Below are positions 51,419-62,500 of a stretch of DNA of 64,000 nucleotides, piece after piece. How positions within the stretch are numbered: position 1 is the first letter of the stretch; every line of letters starts with the position of its first letter. The position numbers and the translations under genes are program-made. The DNA comes from Iris pallida (taxonomy: Eukaryota; Streptophyta; Magnoliopsida; Asparagales; Iridaceae). The stretch is taken from assembly GCA_029216955.1 (NCBI GenBank), contig JANAVB010023996.1, positions 19,610,700-19,674,699 of the forward strand, given 5' to 3'. The notes beneath the pieces are model-generated. The model had not been told where the DNA came from, did not search any database, and saw nothing but the letters and a program-made list of their open reading frames with translations.

Positions 51419-51582
51419 CTCCATGTTTGATTTATGAGATCGAAGTTTTAGAATTAATTTTTGCTGATTTTAAGGAATCCTAGATCATTACAACTCATTT
51501 AATTTTAAGTTTTGATTGTTCTATCAAGGAAAGAGAGAATGTTTAAATTGTTACCAACAATATTTTAAATTTTCGTACAATA

Positions 51583-51588
51583 CTCTCT

Positions 51589-51635
<47 letters not shown>
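51583..51635. repeat. (CT)n microsatellite
   Basis: About 53 bp of CT dinucleotides with one CC interruption in the leader of element H. Confidence 0.95.
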
Positions 51636-53219
51636 ACGTGTCATTCCGGATGGGTTTGTTTATTAGTGATCCGTGGGCGGGCTTGTGAATTCCTGAGGAT
51701 CAAGAGCTAAGGAGGATCTTGATGTGATCCGAAGAATTTTCAACCAAACCTGCTCTATTTATTTATTTATTTACTGTTGACTTCTTATTATTATTTGATA
51801 AGATTCTGACCTAGTTATGATCATGTAAAAGCTTTTTTGGATTAAATGTTTGAGTTCACATGATTTTTTGGCATCTACAGCATACACGAGCAAGGAAGCT
51901 TTGCATATTTGTTGCATATGTTATACACTCTGTGAATGTCTTTATGATATATGTTTCTTTTCAAAAAAAAAAAAACAATTTTGTTGGTTCTATCATAATG
52001 AGACCGAATCTTTTAGTTGGTAACCAACTTTGCAAAACTCCCACGCTCCAAGGTGTTATTTGACTTTATCTGTGGTGGTTGTTTATGTTCTTCATGAATT
52101 GAAGTCTTTAGGAGCATTGACTAAAGGAAACACTCAGTTATTATTTTGATTTTCATTTGGTCATGGATTGGATGATTTTATTCGTTTGGCCCAGCCGCTG
52201 CTGCCTGCCATTTAATTTAATTTTAAGGTATAAAAAAAATGCTCATCTAGACTTATTTTTCTTCCGGGTTTTTAAGTCATCAGAACAAAATGGCTAATTA
52301 AGGCTACCCCTATCTTCTTGATTACTACGGTTATGTGATATTTTTTTATATTTATTCTGGTCCTATTCCCATTAAGTTTTCCATAGTGCATATGTTTAAG
52401 TAATTATGCATATTCAGGTTAATTGGTTTGGTTTCTAAAATTCATTAAATTAATTCGTTTGGTTTGGTTTATGCATATTTTTTTTTATGCATTGAATTAA
52501 TAAGTTGGATCTACTGTGGTTTATCCTGATTTGATTTAGAGACCCAAATTGTATAATTATTTTATTTGAAGCAATCCTTACGGGTCATCAGATTATAATT
52601 TGAAATATGCATGTACATAAAAATACGGTTATGATTCGTCATGTAAAGATTTAGTCAACATTCAAAATTTTGGTGCTTCTTTATAACTAGCAATAGTTGT
52701 CTAACATTCTAACTAGACCTATTGAAACAAGATGTCGCCAAAGTGACCTCTCTTGCGTAGATAGTCTACGAGGGATGTCGGATGTTTGTGTGTGTATATA
52801 TGCGGGTATTAGCCGGCCCAAAGGAAGGTTAATACTTGGCCGAATTGCACACATACCTGTGGTGATAAATGTGTAACAATTATAAGGTTTACATGTGAAT
52901 AATAACCCGATCCAAAGATAGGCTTATTATTTGACATGACTTATTGTCAACATTTAATCACTACACCAAGAGTACCACTTACAGTTAATATCACTGTCCA
53001 AAGACTTGATATTAATGATGTACTAGGTATCTTGAGATGGGGTTCACCATTATTTGAATTTGTTTGACTATATTTTATTATTTGGTTATTAATTAGAGCA
53101 TGTCCGTTTTGTTGCTTTGTTCTCTTTACAGTTAAATTTTGTTAAAATATCTGCCAATAAGATATTAATTTTTATGTTTAATGGGATAAACTTTAGGGGC
53201 AAAAGAAAATGAATGCAGT

Positions 53220-54290
53220 AGCTGCTAAGGGTCTAACTCAAAAGAAACAACAATATAAAAATAAGGGTTGTTCTTTTGTGATAAGGCAGGATACATAAGA
53301 AAGAAATGTACAAAGTACCACGCATGGCGTATAAAAAAAGTACATTTCTAAATTTGATTTGTTCTTAGGTTAATTTAGATTTAGTACCAAGAAACTCATG
53401 GTAGTTAGATTCTGGTGGGACTACCCACATTAATGTTCTAGGCAAGGTTGCCTGAGTTACCGAAAGTCAATTGATGGTGAAAGATACATCTATGTGGGTG
53501 ACGACAAATCGGTAGAAGTGGATGCAATAGGACATTTTAGGTTATATTTAGGAACTGATTATTATTTGGATTTGATAGACACTTTTATTGTACCGTCTTT
53601 TAGATGAAATTCAGTTTCAGTTTCTTTAATGGACAAATCTGGTTATCATTGTTCATTTAGAAATAATAAGTTAAGTCTATCTTTAAATCCAAATATTATT
53701 AGTAACGGTTCCTTTAAGATTTATGATCGCCTATATTCAGTTGAAACTATTGCAGCTTAAATGAAACCTTGCAAGTGGAGTCATGTGGTACTAAACACAA
53801 AATTAATAATAAATATTTTTTAGCCTCATTATGACATAAGCGATTAGGTCACATCTCTAGAAATAGAGTTGAACGACTTGTGTCTGATAAGATTTGGATT
53901 TTATGGACTTTATAGACTTTAATGTCTATATTAATGTGTAAAGGAAATACAGACCAAAGTTCAACTGTAAGCAGCTACTTTATTGACTATGCTGACAAAT
54001 CAAGGGGTTAATAATTATACGATCCCACACAAAAGAAATTTTTGAGACGAGAAGTGAAAAAGTTTTTGAGGATGTTGAGTTTGGGAGAGAAATAAAGTCA
54101 GGATCATTGTCTTTGAGAATGAATCAATTACGATTCCTACTATCACTTTTGACAATGTGCAGGATTCTATACCTGTCATGATCAAGAAGTGAATTCGGAG
54201 TCTCAATAAGACAATGTCGAATTACCTCTATAAGTCGTTGTTGAGATACCTTAACAACGACAACGTAGCGGCACCCCATTCAAGATAAGG
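53220..54290 (+). pseudogene. Zinc knuckle and protease remnants of element H
   Basis: Around 53262-53330 the DNA still reads GYIRKKCTKYHAW, the end of a copia zinc knuckle, with one base missing before it. At 53400-53440 follows LDSGGTTHINV, the protease active site with DSG kept. It comes right after a TAG where family members have Trp or another residue. From 53450 to 54290 are fragments typical of the region before integrase (DRLYSVE, then RLGH-like text), with many stops. The catalytic part of integrase is not seen, which suggests a deletion near 54000. Confidence 0.7.
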
Positions 54291-54519
54291 TAATCATTCC
54301 TAAGGAACAAACTCAACAACCTCAAGAACCGGTAATATTAATATGGTCCACCAGAGAAAGGAGAAATATAATTTCGGATAATATTGTCATATTTCTCTAG
54401 GAACGTAAGGAAGACTGTGGATACTGGACGATGATCTAATCAACTTCCGTCAGGCCATAAAAAGTTCCAGTTCTCAAAGTGGATTGAAGATATAAATAAG
54501 GAGTATAAGTCTATGCAAG

Positions 54520-55745
54520 ACAATAAAGTTTAGGAACTTGTCACATTACCAAAAGATACGAAGTTCATTGGTTGAAAATTGACATTTGAAACCAAGAAAT
54601 ATTCGAAGGGTCATGTGGGAGGTATAAAGTATGTCTTATAACTAGTGACTTTACTCAAAATTTTGGGATTGATTTTAAAGTATTTTTCTCTTCGGTATCT
54701 TTGAAAAACTCCTTTAAAACAATCATAGCACATGTTGCATATTTTGATCTTGAGTTACATCAAATGGATGTCAAAACGGCATTTCTCAATGGTAACATTG
54801 ACGAAACTATTTATATGGTACAGCTAGAAATTTTTGTGTCGAAAGATCCAAAGAATATGGTTTACAAATTGACAAAATATATTTATGAACTCAAGCAAGC
54901 TTCTCGTCAAAGGTACTTCAAGTGATTATCTCGTTTGGTTTTGAGATGAACACTGTTGAAGATTGTGTGTATCACAAGTTCAGTGGGAGTAGAAATAATT
55001 TTCTAGTTTTGTATATTGATTAAAGTATCTAATGTAAACCAGGTGACACCTCTCGTTAAAGGAGACAAATTCGATCTCAATCAAGTGTCCTGAGGTTAGC
55101 CTTAAAATTAAGAAAATACAATAGATTTTTCCTTCATGATCAGTTGTAGGGAGTCTAATGTATGCACAAGTATGTATGCGTCAGAATATTGCGTACATAA
55201 TTCGGATGTTAGGCAGATATTTAAGCATATATGGATGGATCAGTGGGTAGCAGCCAAACTACTTAAGTAATTAATATAGAACAAGAAATTATATGCTCTT
55301 TGTAGGAGATGGAATAATTCTGGAGATCATAAGATATTTCGACTCCGATTTTGTTGGATGCTAACACAGCAGGAGATCCAAATCAGGTTATGCTGACTAA
55401 TGGAGATATATTTGGATGAGTGTCAAACATGCACTCATAATTTCTTCCATCATGAAAGCAAGGTTTATAACATGCTGTGGGGTATTTATTCAGGAAATAT
55501 GGTTGCAAAATTGTCACAAGACTGCGCCTACAGTACGGTATTGAAAGACCACATGAAATTATGGTGTGACAATAAATCAGCAGTACTATATTCTAATAAC
55601 AACAGAAACTTGTATAAGTCAAAGGATATTGACATAAATTTTCTAGTTGTGAAGAAAAGAATTCAGAATGGTTATAGTGTTCATATAGCACATTAGGACA
55701 AACTCCATGTTAGCGGGTCCGCTCACAAAAGCATTATCACCCAGG
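54520..55745 (+). pseudogene. RT and RNase H remnants of element H
   Basis: RT is visible at 54701-54925, with LHQMDVKTAFLNGNIDETIYMVQ and a broken LKQAS motif. The next part (to about 55030) keeps YHKFSGS-like text and LYID without the rest of the YVDD motif. At 55555-55690 RNase H shows LWCDNKSAVLYSNN and KDIDINFLVVK, followed by the tail GSAHKSIITQ, derived from the usual ADPLTKGL. Stops and frameshifts are many; no product is possible. Confidence 0.8.
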
Positions 55746-56220
55746 GTCTTTCATGAGCATACTGCTCATATGGGTGTTAATTAAGAATATGGCAATATAG
55801 TGGGAGTTTGTATTTTATGTATTTGGGTGCTATTTGGTTTTGGACACATTTATGTATTAAAGTATTTTGGATATTTATCTGATCAGATATATGGAAATTC
55901 AGTTCATTCTGTTTTTATTATGTTAAAGTATTGATCTCATTAAAGTTAAGGAGGACCAGTTGGAAATAGACATGTATTGATCACATTGCGTGTAATTTTC
56001 ATGCTACGCATCCATGATTGATCTATGTCGTTTAGCTATATTGGTATTTGTGACCATTGATGGTTTAGTTACGCTATATGTGACGAAGGCCGCTTTTATC
56101 CTATGTTGATATGGTTAATGGACGAGATTGTCCGGATATACCCTAAGGATTAAGATAGCAATTTATGAGCTCACTAAGAGTAACACAATTATAAGGTTCA
56201 CATGTGGCCTAGTGGGAGAT

Positions 56221-56698
56221 TGTTAGAATTATTCAATAATTATGGGGCCACACATGTAAAATTAATTGTGTTTGGGCTATCTAAATAATTAAGCCAAATT
56301 AAAGTGGTCTATTTGAAAAATTGGCTTAAGGGTATAATTGTCATGGAATTAATGTGTAGATACCGGAGATAATTCTATTTTGATGAGGGCCAAATTAGAA
56401 ATATCACAACACACATATCTATATATATATGTGTATTCATTAGGGTTATGGTCCCCAACTCATACGGCCACAAAGAGAGGGTTTCTCTATTCTCTTCTGT
56501 ATCCCCATCAACAAAGAGAGGAACAAAGATTTTATCTTTATTATTAAGGGCCGAACCGGGTTGGAAGATCGAACCCAATAAAGAGACGATCGCTTCAACA
56601 TCCATCAAGTCTAGCAATGGATTCAGGTACGCTTCCGCAATCAATTTAATTTTGTTCTTCATCTCATGAATCAACATGGTACAATTAAATATCTAACA
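56221..56698 (+). repeat. 3' LTR of element H (478 bp)
   Basis: Starts TGTTAGAATT after GGGAGAT and ends ATATCTAACA, followed by AAGAG. Confidence 0.93.
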
Positions 56699-56929
56699 AA
56701 GAGTGCATATTATGATTAATAGACAAAAAATTGTTAAATGTGAGTCAAATTCTAGCAATCTCCACATTCTCTTATTTATCCAATTCGGAATCCCATAACC
56801 ACTCACAAAAATCCAAGATATTTTGATTATATTGTTATTTCATATCACGACCTCAACCTCATAGACTGACAAAATAGACACTAAATATTGACACATAATA
56901 TAATCTCAACAATTCAAATCTCTTACTGC

Positions 56930-57641
56930 GGGTAAAGTGTATTTAAACCCTCCTTAGATGTTACGAAAATGCAATTAAAGGCTCCCTGATTTAAAAAACC
57001 CTGTCCGTTACAAAAATGCTCAAATCACCCTCCGTCGCTAAAAATCGTTAAAAATCATCTTAAAAGATGATTTTGCCCCACCCCTCTCCCCCCCTCTCTC
57101 CGGTGGTGGGGGTGGGTCGGGGGGGGGGGTCGGGGATGGCTGGTGGAGGGAGGAGGGGGGAGAGGGGCCGGAGGGCGGGTCGCCGGCGGAGGGGGGAGGG
57201 GGGAGGGGATGGCCGGCAAGGGAGGAGGGGGGAGGGGTCGGGGGGCGGGTCGCCGGCGGAGGGAGGAGGGGGGGAGGGGGTCGAGGGACGGGTCGCCGGC
57301 GGAGGGAGGAGGGGGTGGGGCGGGTCGGGGTGGGGTCGCTGACGGAGGGGGGGCAGGTCGGGGGGGGGGGGCGAGGCTGGCCGGCGGTGAGAATGAGAGG
57401 GGGTTGGTGGGAATTTGGGTGGGGGAGGGCTGATAGAGAAGGGGGAAGGGTAGTTTAGGTATTTTATTTTATTTTTTTTGAAAAAAATTTACTGTTAGCG
57501 GCCATTTCTAACGGTTAATTGACGATAAGGGCCTTTTTGCTCGCACGGGGAATCTAAGGAGGTGCAGACTGCTTAAGTTTTCTAAAAGGTCTTATTTTAC
57601 AAACGAGGCAAATTTAGGGAGGGTTTAAATGCACTTTACCC
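56930..57641. mobile_element. Mutator-type MITE (712 bp) with G-rich core
   Basis: Terminal inverted repeats GGGTAAAGTGTATTTAAACC and its inverse, differing at one position over 24 bp. A 10-bp duplication CTCTTACTGC stands at 56920-56929 and 57642-57651. Duplications of 9-11 bp are typical of Mutator-like elements. There is no transposase. The core (57060-57440) is almost pure G and short GC words on the + strand. Confidence 0.85.
57060..57440 (+). repeat. G-rich minisatellite in the MULE-type MITE
   Basis: Runs of 4-11 G with repeated GGGTCGCCGGCGGAGGG units (at least three). G-quadruplexes are possible. Glycine- and arginine-rich frames are artefacts. Confidence 0.9.
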
Positions 57642-57835
57642 CTCTTACTGCATGCAGTTGGAGTTGGGTGTGATTCTCAACCTATGTCAAGAAATCCAGG
57701 AGTGCGACGAGTGTCGTGGAGGGAAAGTGGGGGTGCAAATCTCTTACTGCGTGCAGTTGGAGTTGGGTGTGATTCTCCACCTATATCAAGAAATCTAGGA
57801 TTGCGACGAGTATCGTGGAGGGAAGGGGGCAGAGT
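57642..57835. repeat. 99-bp tandem duplication
   Basis: Two copies beginning CTCTTACTGC, at 57642 and 57741, share GCAGTTGGAGTTGGGTGTGATTCT and CGACGAGT..CGTGGAGGGAA (each with small changes). The first copy starts with the right target duplication of the MITE. Confidence 0.85.
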
Positions 57836-58853
57836 GTACATCTATTTAGGATATAATTTTTTTATGGTGGTGGTGGTGGTGGGGGGGTGTTATTTATTAC
57901 ATGTGAATCTTTGGTATATTTATAGAAACAAGTCATGGCATTCTCCGTTGGTCCCTATAATATAAAGAAAAATTCTAGATAAACCGAAAGTAAAATTGCA
58001 AAAACTAACCAAACATCCACGTGGCGGAGCGTAATTGGCTGGAATAAAAACAATGACCTTAGCCACCCCTGCTAACGTGGGCAAAAAAAATCTGGCCAAT
58101 CACGAGCCGCCGCGTAGCCTCGATTTGTCCTACGGTCCATTTTTTCGTCTGTGTAGAACTACTGTAATATAAAAGTAAAATGAATAGATATAAATAGTTA
58201 CAAAAATTACAAATCAACACTTCCTTATAAACTTAATATCATAAAAATAGCTATATTCATCTTCCGTTTGCAGAACCACATAATTTCTGTATCTATGCTA
58301 TATTGCCTTTTGTTGATTTGCAGATCATGGTTGCTCAAGAGACTTTTTTTATTGTTTTCTGAAATCAGTTTACTTAGGATTACTTTCCTTTAAACTATAA
58401 AGATTTTGTTTGTTTGAAATTCCACTGATACATTTGTATTTCAAGTGGATTTACTCTCTTTTCCCTGTGGATCCAAAGTTTGCCATTTAATGATTTCAAT
58501 CAATTAAATCCCATATGATCAATTACAATTAATTCCCACCTATCTTGCATTCATCACACTTTTCATCAAAGTCCCATCCAGATCTAAGTACAACTACTAC
58601 AATCTAACTTAGATGGATGATAATCTGGATGAGTTTGGGAACACCGAGTATTTTTTTGCAACTATCCAAATGTGTCCTCTTAGATTTGTCTGTGATTTGG
58701 ACTTAGATCCAATTGCCCCTCTTAGGCTCGGGTTATTTATAAAGGCACAGCCTATATTAGAACTTTAATTAGTAAGTTCATTCTAATTTCTAGATTCTAC
58801 CTTCAGAATGTAGGAGTCCATTTTATAGGATAATAAAATTCAATTGGAGTCTC
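57836..58853. other. Unassigned spacer
   Basis: Contains a short GGT repeat (57867-57888) and AT-rich sequence. No gene is recognised. The last 60 bp resemble 60530-60585 on the other side of element G. Confidence 0.5.
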
Positions 58854-58877
58854 ATGATAGTCTACGTCGGACCACTA

Positions 58878-59843
58878 CATATTTGTGAGGTACTTTGTCG
58901 ATGATGATTTTATTATTTTACTGCTTTATATTGATGATATGCTGCTGGTGGGTAAGAATGCCACTAGGATAGCGGAGTTGAAGCGCTAACTGGGCGCACT
59001 CTAGCTATGAAGGATTTGGATGCAGCAAAAACTATTTTTGGGATGGAGATCAGCCGAGAGAGAGAGAGTCCAAACTGCTACACTTGTCCCAAAAGAAGTA
59101 CATTTACCGGGTACTTCAGCATTTCGGGATGGACGGGTCGAAGAAAGTGAGTAACCCCCTTTCAGCTCACTTTAAGTTCACTGAAGAGCAGTGTCCATCT
59201 ACCGAGGAAGAGAAGGAAGATATAGAACGGGTTCAATATGCTTCAGCTGTGGGAAGCCTCATGTATGCTATGGTGTGAACGAGGCCAGATATCGCTCACG
59301 CAGTTGGCACAGTTAGCAGGTATCTTTCCAATCCTAGAAGGGTATATTGGAGTGCGGTCAAGTGGATTCTACGGTACCTTCAAGATACTGCCGATTGGAG
59401 ACTTTCTTTTAGTGGTGACGATCCGAAGCTGGTCGGGTATATTGACACTGATATGGCTGGAGATGTAGACACGAGACGCTCGACTTCGGGCTACATGATG
59501 ATGTTTGCTGGTGGACCGGTATCGTGGCAGTTGTGGTTGTAGAAATGTGTTGCCTTATCGACGATAGAGGCAGAGTACATTGCGACAATAGAGGTTTGCA
59601 AGGAGTTGCTGTGGATGAAAAACTATTGTAGGAAGTGGGGTTAAAGCAAGAGCAATATATTTTGCTTTGCGATAGCCAAAGTACCATTTACCTTGTGAAG
59701 AACCAGACATTTCATAGTCAGTCCAAGCATATTACGACTCGGTATCATTGGATACAGGATGTGGTTGAGAAGAAGGACGCCACGCTTGCGAAGATTCATA
59801 AAGATGACAACGGAGCAGACATGTTCACGAAGGTTCTTCCATG
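58878..59843 (+). pseudogene. RT end and RNase H of copia element G
   Basis: The YVDD equivalent is YIDDMLLVGKN (about 58930-58960). After frameshifts near 58987 and 59050 come KKYIYRVLQHFGM, ASAVGSLMYAMV, and TRPDIAHAVGTVSRYLSNP after a TGA at 59276. RNase H follows with GYIDTDMAGD, STSGYM, STIEAEYIA and LLCDSQSTIYLVKN. It ends with KDDNGADMFTKVLP at 59842, shortly before the 3' LTR. Stops also lie at 59540 and 59641. All pieces are typical of plant copia; the copy is dead. Confidence 0.88.
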
Positions 59844-59914
59844 AAAAAAGTTCGAGTACTGCAGGAAGATCGTCGGGATGGCGACCCCTCCACCTAGTTG
59901 TAAAAGAGAAGATT

Positions 59915-60527
59915 TGTTGGAGTGGGTGGGGTTTCCAACCTATGTGAACAATACCCCAGAGTCGAATTGGGTATTCCTATATATAATAGAAATATTTTTA
60001 ATGGATTTGGATTGGGTATTTCTATATATAATAGAAATATATCAATGGTTTAGATTGAGTATTCCTACATATAGTAGAATACCTCAATTAGTTGTGGGTT
60101 TGAGGCTTTATATACTAGGTATTTTCTCCATAAAAAATATCTTAAAAAAGAGAGGAGCAATAGTGCTTTATAACTTTTGAGAGAGAAATGATTGAAGACT
60201 ATTGTGAATTAAGGAGAGATCGTTTTGAATAATTTTTCGACATTTCTTCTTCTTCTGAGCCTACAATCATTTCTTCTTTCAAGTGAGTTGTGGTGATCCG
60301 TTTGGGTCGAGAGGACCTTGTAGTGGGTGTATTCTCTTTTTTCATTAGTGGAGGTTCTTCAGGGTTAGACTCTGATCGTCCTGTGATTTTTCTCATCTGG
60401 GTATTCCACGTCAAAAATCTTTGTGTCTGCGATTTGTGTTTGGCATTTTTGGTTTGTCTGCTTTTGCTTGGTTCTCTCGTATGACTATCTGGTTTGTGGG
60501 AACGGTTTTCGCACTTCATTCCCAACA
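59915..60527 (+). repeat. 3' LTR of element G (613 bp)
   Basis: TGTTGGAGTGGGTGG to TTCATTCCCAACA, preceded by the purine run AAAAGAGAAGA. It resembles the F LTR (minus strand, 37765-38537). Confidence 0.85.
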
Positions 60528-61317
60528 TGTATGACTCATTTTATAGAATAATAATACTCAATCTGGAGTCCTAATTTCTAGATTCAAGATTCTAGATTTT
60601 ATAATTTATTTTTAAAAAAGCAAAAATGACACTTGGTATATATCCATTCATCTTATTTGGTATCAAGATTTATTTGTACTAGTCTCATATAAATCCAACC
60701 CATTATACATTTATTGTTTCATTATAAATTTGGGTCTCAAGATATATTTTTGAGCTCCATCTACTATTGATACGATTAGAAAATAGTACTAGATAGAGAT
60801 TATCATATAGTTTTAAAGCTTTGTTAGGGCTAGCTAAAAAATTTATTGAGGGTAACACATTCTCTCTCTCTCTCTCACACACACACAATTCTTATCTTTC
60901 TTCTTTTCTTGCTATTTTTTTTCTCCCAAATTCTCTACATTTTTTTCTTTTTGCAAGGCTACTTTATCTTTTTATTTCCCTTCTTCTTCTTCTTCTACTT
61001 CTTCTTCTTCTTCTTCTTCTCCTCCTCTATTTGTTAACAATTTTTTTCTCTTTCAATTCTAGATTTTTTGGATTTTTAGTTTCTATATGATTCTTATCCA
61101 TATTTTAAATATACAAATTATAGGTTAATAATTTATTAATAATTATTTTTCTAGTTTATAAATCAAAATTAGAGATCCAAATCTCAAAATATGTCCAGCG
61201 CATATTACTCATTTGGAAAATAGTGTGGACACCAAATAGGGCCGACATGGTTCGACCCCTCAACAGACCTATGTGTAGGTTGTAATAAAAAAAGCATTGG
61301 CTGGTTTTTATACTTCA
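60528..61317. other. Spacer with simple repeats
   Basis: Contains (CT)n/(CA)n at 60860-60887 and a (TTC)n run at 60980-61025. No gene recognised. Confidence 0.6.
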
Positions 61318-62148
61318 AGCATCTCCAACTCTATTATGAGTTTGGAAAAATGTTATTGCCACATAGTAATAATAAGTTTTTATTGATAAAGTCCTTCTCC
61401 AATGCAAATATAAATAAGTTGTGGAGTTTACATGGCATGACATAGCAAAGACATTGTGAAGTTGGTTGTCTAGTTAGACCATCTCCAATAGTGATTTTTA
61501 AAATTTTCTATCCTACTTGGCATGGTACTTTGAGGAGATTTCTATCCTAGTTGTGAGAGTTTCTACATAGAAATTGAACAAACAAAAAATATACTCTCCA
61601 ATGGTTCTCCATTTCTATCCTAGGTGTCACAAAATAAAATGATCAATTTAATTATGTGGGGCCCAATAATAATTGTCATGAGAGATAGAGAATTTCTATG
61701 AGAGTTTCTACATATAGAAACTCTCGTAGAAATTTTCTATCATATATCATTGCCACCTAGGATAGAAATGATATTAACTACCATTGGAAGAAGTTTTTTT
61801 TTTTTTCTAAAATAGATTTCTTCCATAGAAAAAAGGAAGATAGAAACCCCCACTGGAGTTGGCCTTATAGACAATACACTTAACAATAACTTTACCCCAC
61901 CTCATCAATTATGAATAATTTATTTTAGAAAGAATGAAAGGAGGGAGGAAGTTGTCTTGGAAGTTAAAAAAAGTATAAAAAATAAATCAATATTTTTGCA
62001 TTGAAAAAGAATTTTCTATTTTATTGTCTTGTGTGAATATCACGTTGACACCTAGGAAAGACATTGCCACCTAGGAAAGACATTGTGTTGTGGCTCATGC
62101 CAAATTGGAATCACATCACATTACAAAGACAATAGGGTTGGGGATGCT
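61318..62148. mobile_element. MITE with AGCATCTCCAAC ends, interrupted
   Basis: Inverted ends AGCATCTCCAACTCTATT (61318-61335) and AATAGGGTTGGGGATGCT (62131-62148), 16 of 18 matching. The flanks CTTCA and CTTAA may be an imperfect duplication. It contains a second MITE (61477-61864) and a short tandem duplication of CCACCTAGGAAAGACATTG at 62049-62088. Confidence 0.65.
61477..61864. mobile_element. Tourist-like MITE (388 bp) nested in another MITE
   Basis: GACCATCTCCAATAGTG at the left end and CACTGGAGTTGGCC at the right, flanked by TTA on both sides (61474-61476 and 61865-61867), a Harbinger-type duplication. Its centre has a near-perfect 27-bp inverted repeat (61684-61710 with 61715-61741, two mismatches, 4-base loop). 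Confidence 0.7.
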
Positions 62149-62500
62149 CTTAACTAAGGTCTCATTTGGTTCATGGAAGGTAAACAAATTCCCTTATATT
62201 TTTCATATGAATAAGAAAGTAGGATTTCTATCAAGATTTTTTTCCTGTGTTTCGTAAAACAAGAAAAACAGTTAAAAAAGACCATTTGATTTTTCCTTCC
62301 AGTGTTTGGTTGGTTAGGAAAGGAAAGAAAAAAGCATATCAATGTTTCAATAATATCCGATATCAGCATATTTATAGTCAATAGAATACGAAAAATTAAT
62401 TGGTAAAATAGACAATACTTCAAGGCCATTTTTGACGTAATTTTTTGTAATAAATATAAAAAAGAAGGAAATATGGATCCTGAGAGGAACTTTTTTTTTT
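62149..62500. other. Unassigned spacer
   Basis: AT-rich, no gene or repeat recognised. Confidence 0.5.

Larger units (their letters stand above)
50928..56698 (+). mobile_element. Element H: decayed Ty1/copia retrotransposon
   Basis: LTRs at 50928-51404 and 56221-56698. TSD AAGAG at 50923-50927 and 56699-56703. Primer site TGGTATCAGAGC at 51407-51418, purine tract AGTGGGAGAT before the 3' LTR. The internal part retains pieces of zinc knuckle, protease, RT and RNase H with many stops; most of integrase seems deleted. The region 51640-53200 shows no recognisable gag. The LTR copies are close, while the inside is heavily damaged. Confidence 0.9.
58854..60527 (+). mobile_element. Element G: 3' part of a Ty1/copia element
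   Basis: Starts abruptly near 58854 within RT, goes through RNase H and ends in a 3' LTR (59915-60527). The 5' LTR, gag, protease and integrase are absent. LTR ends resemble those of F, so F and G hold opposite ends of the same family on opposite strands. Confidence 0.85.

Noticed and set aside
57067..57433. Gly/Arg-rich ORFs
   Set aside because: Artefact of the G-rich core of a MITE.
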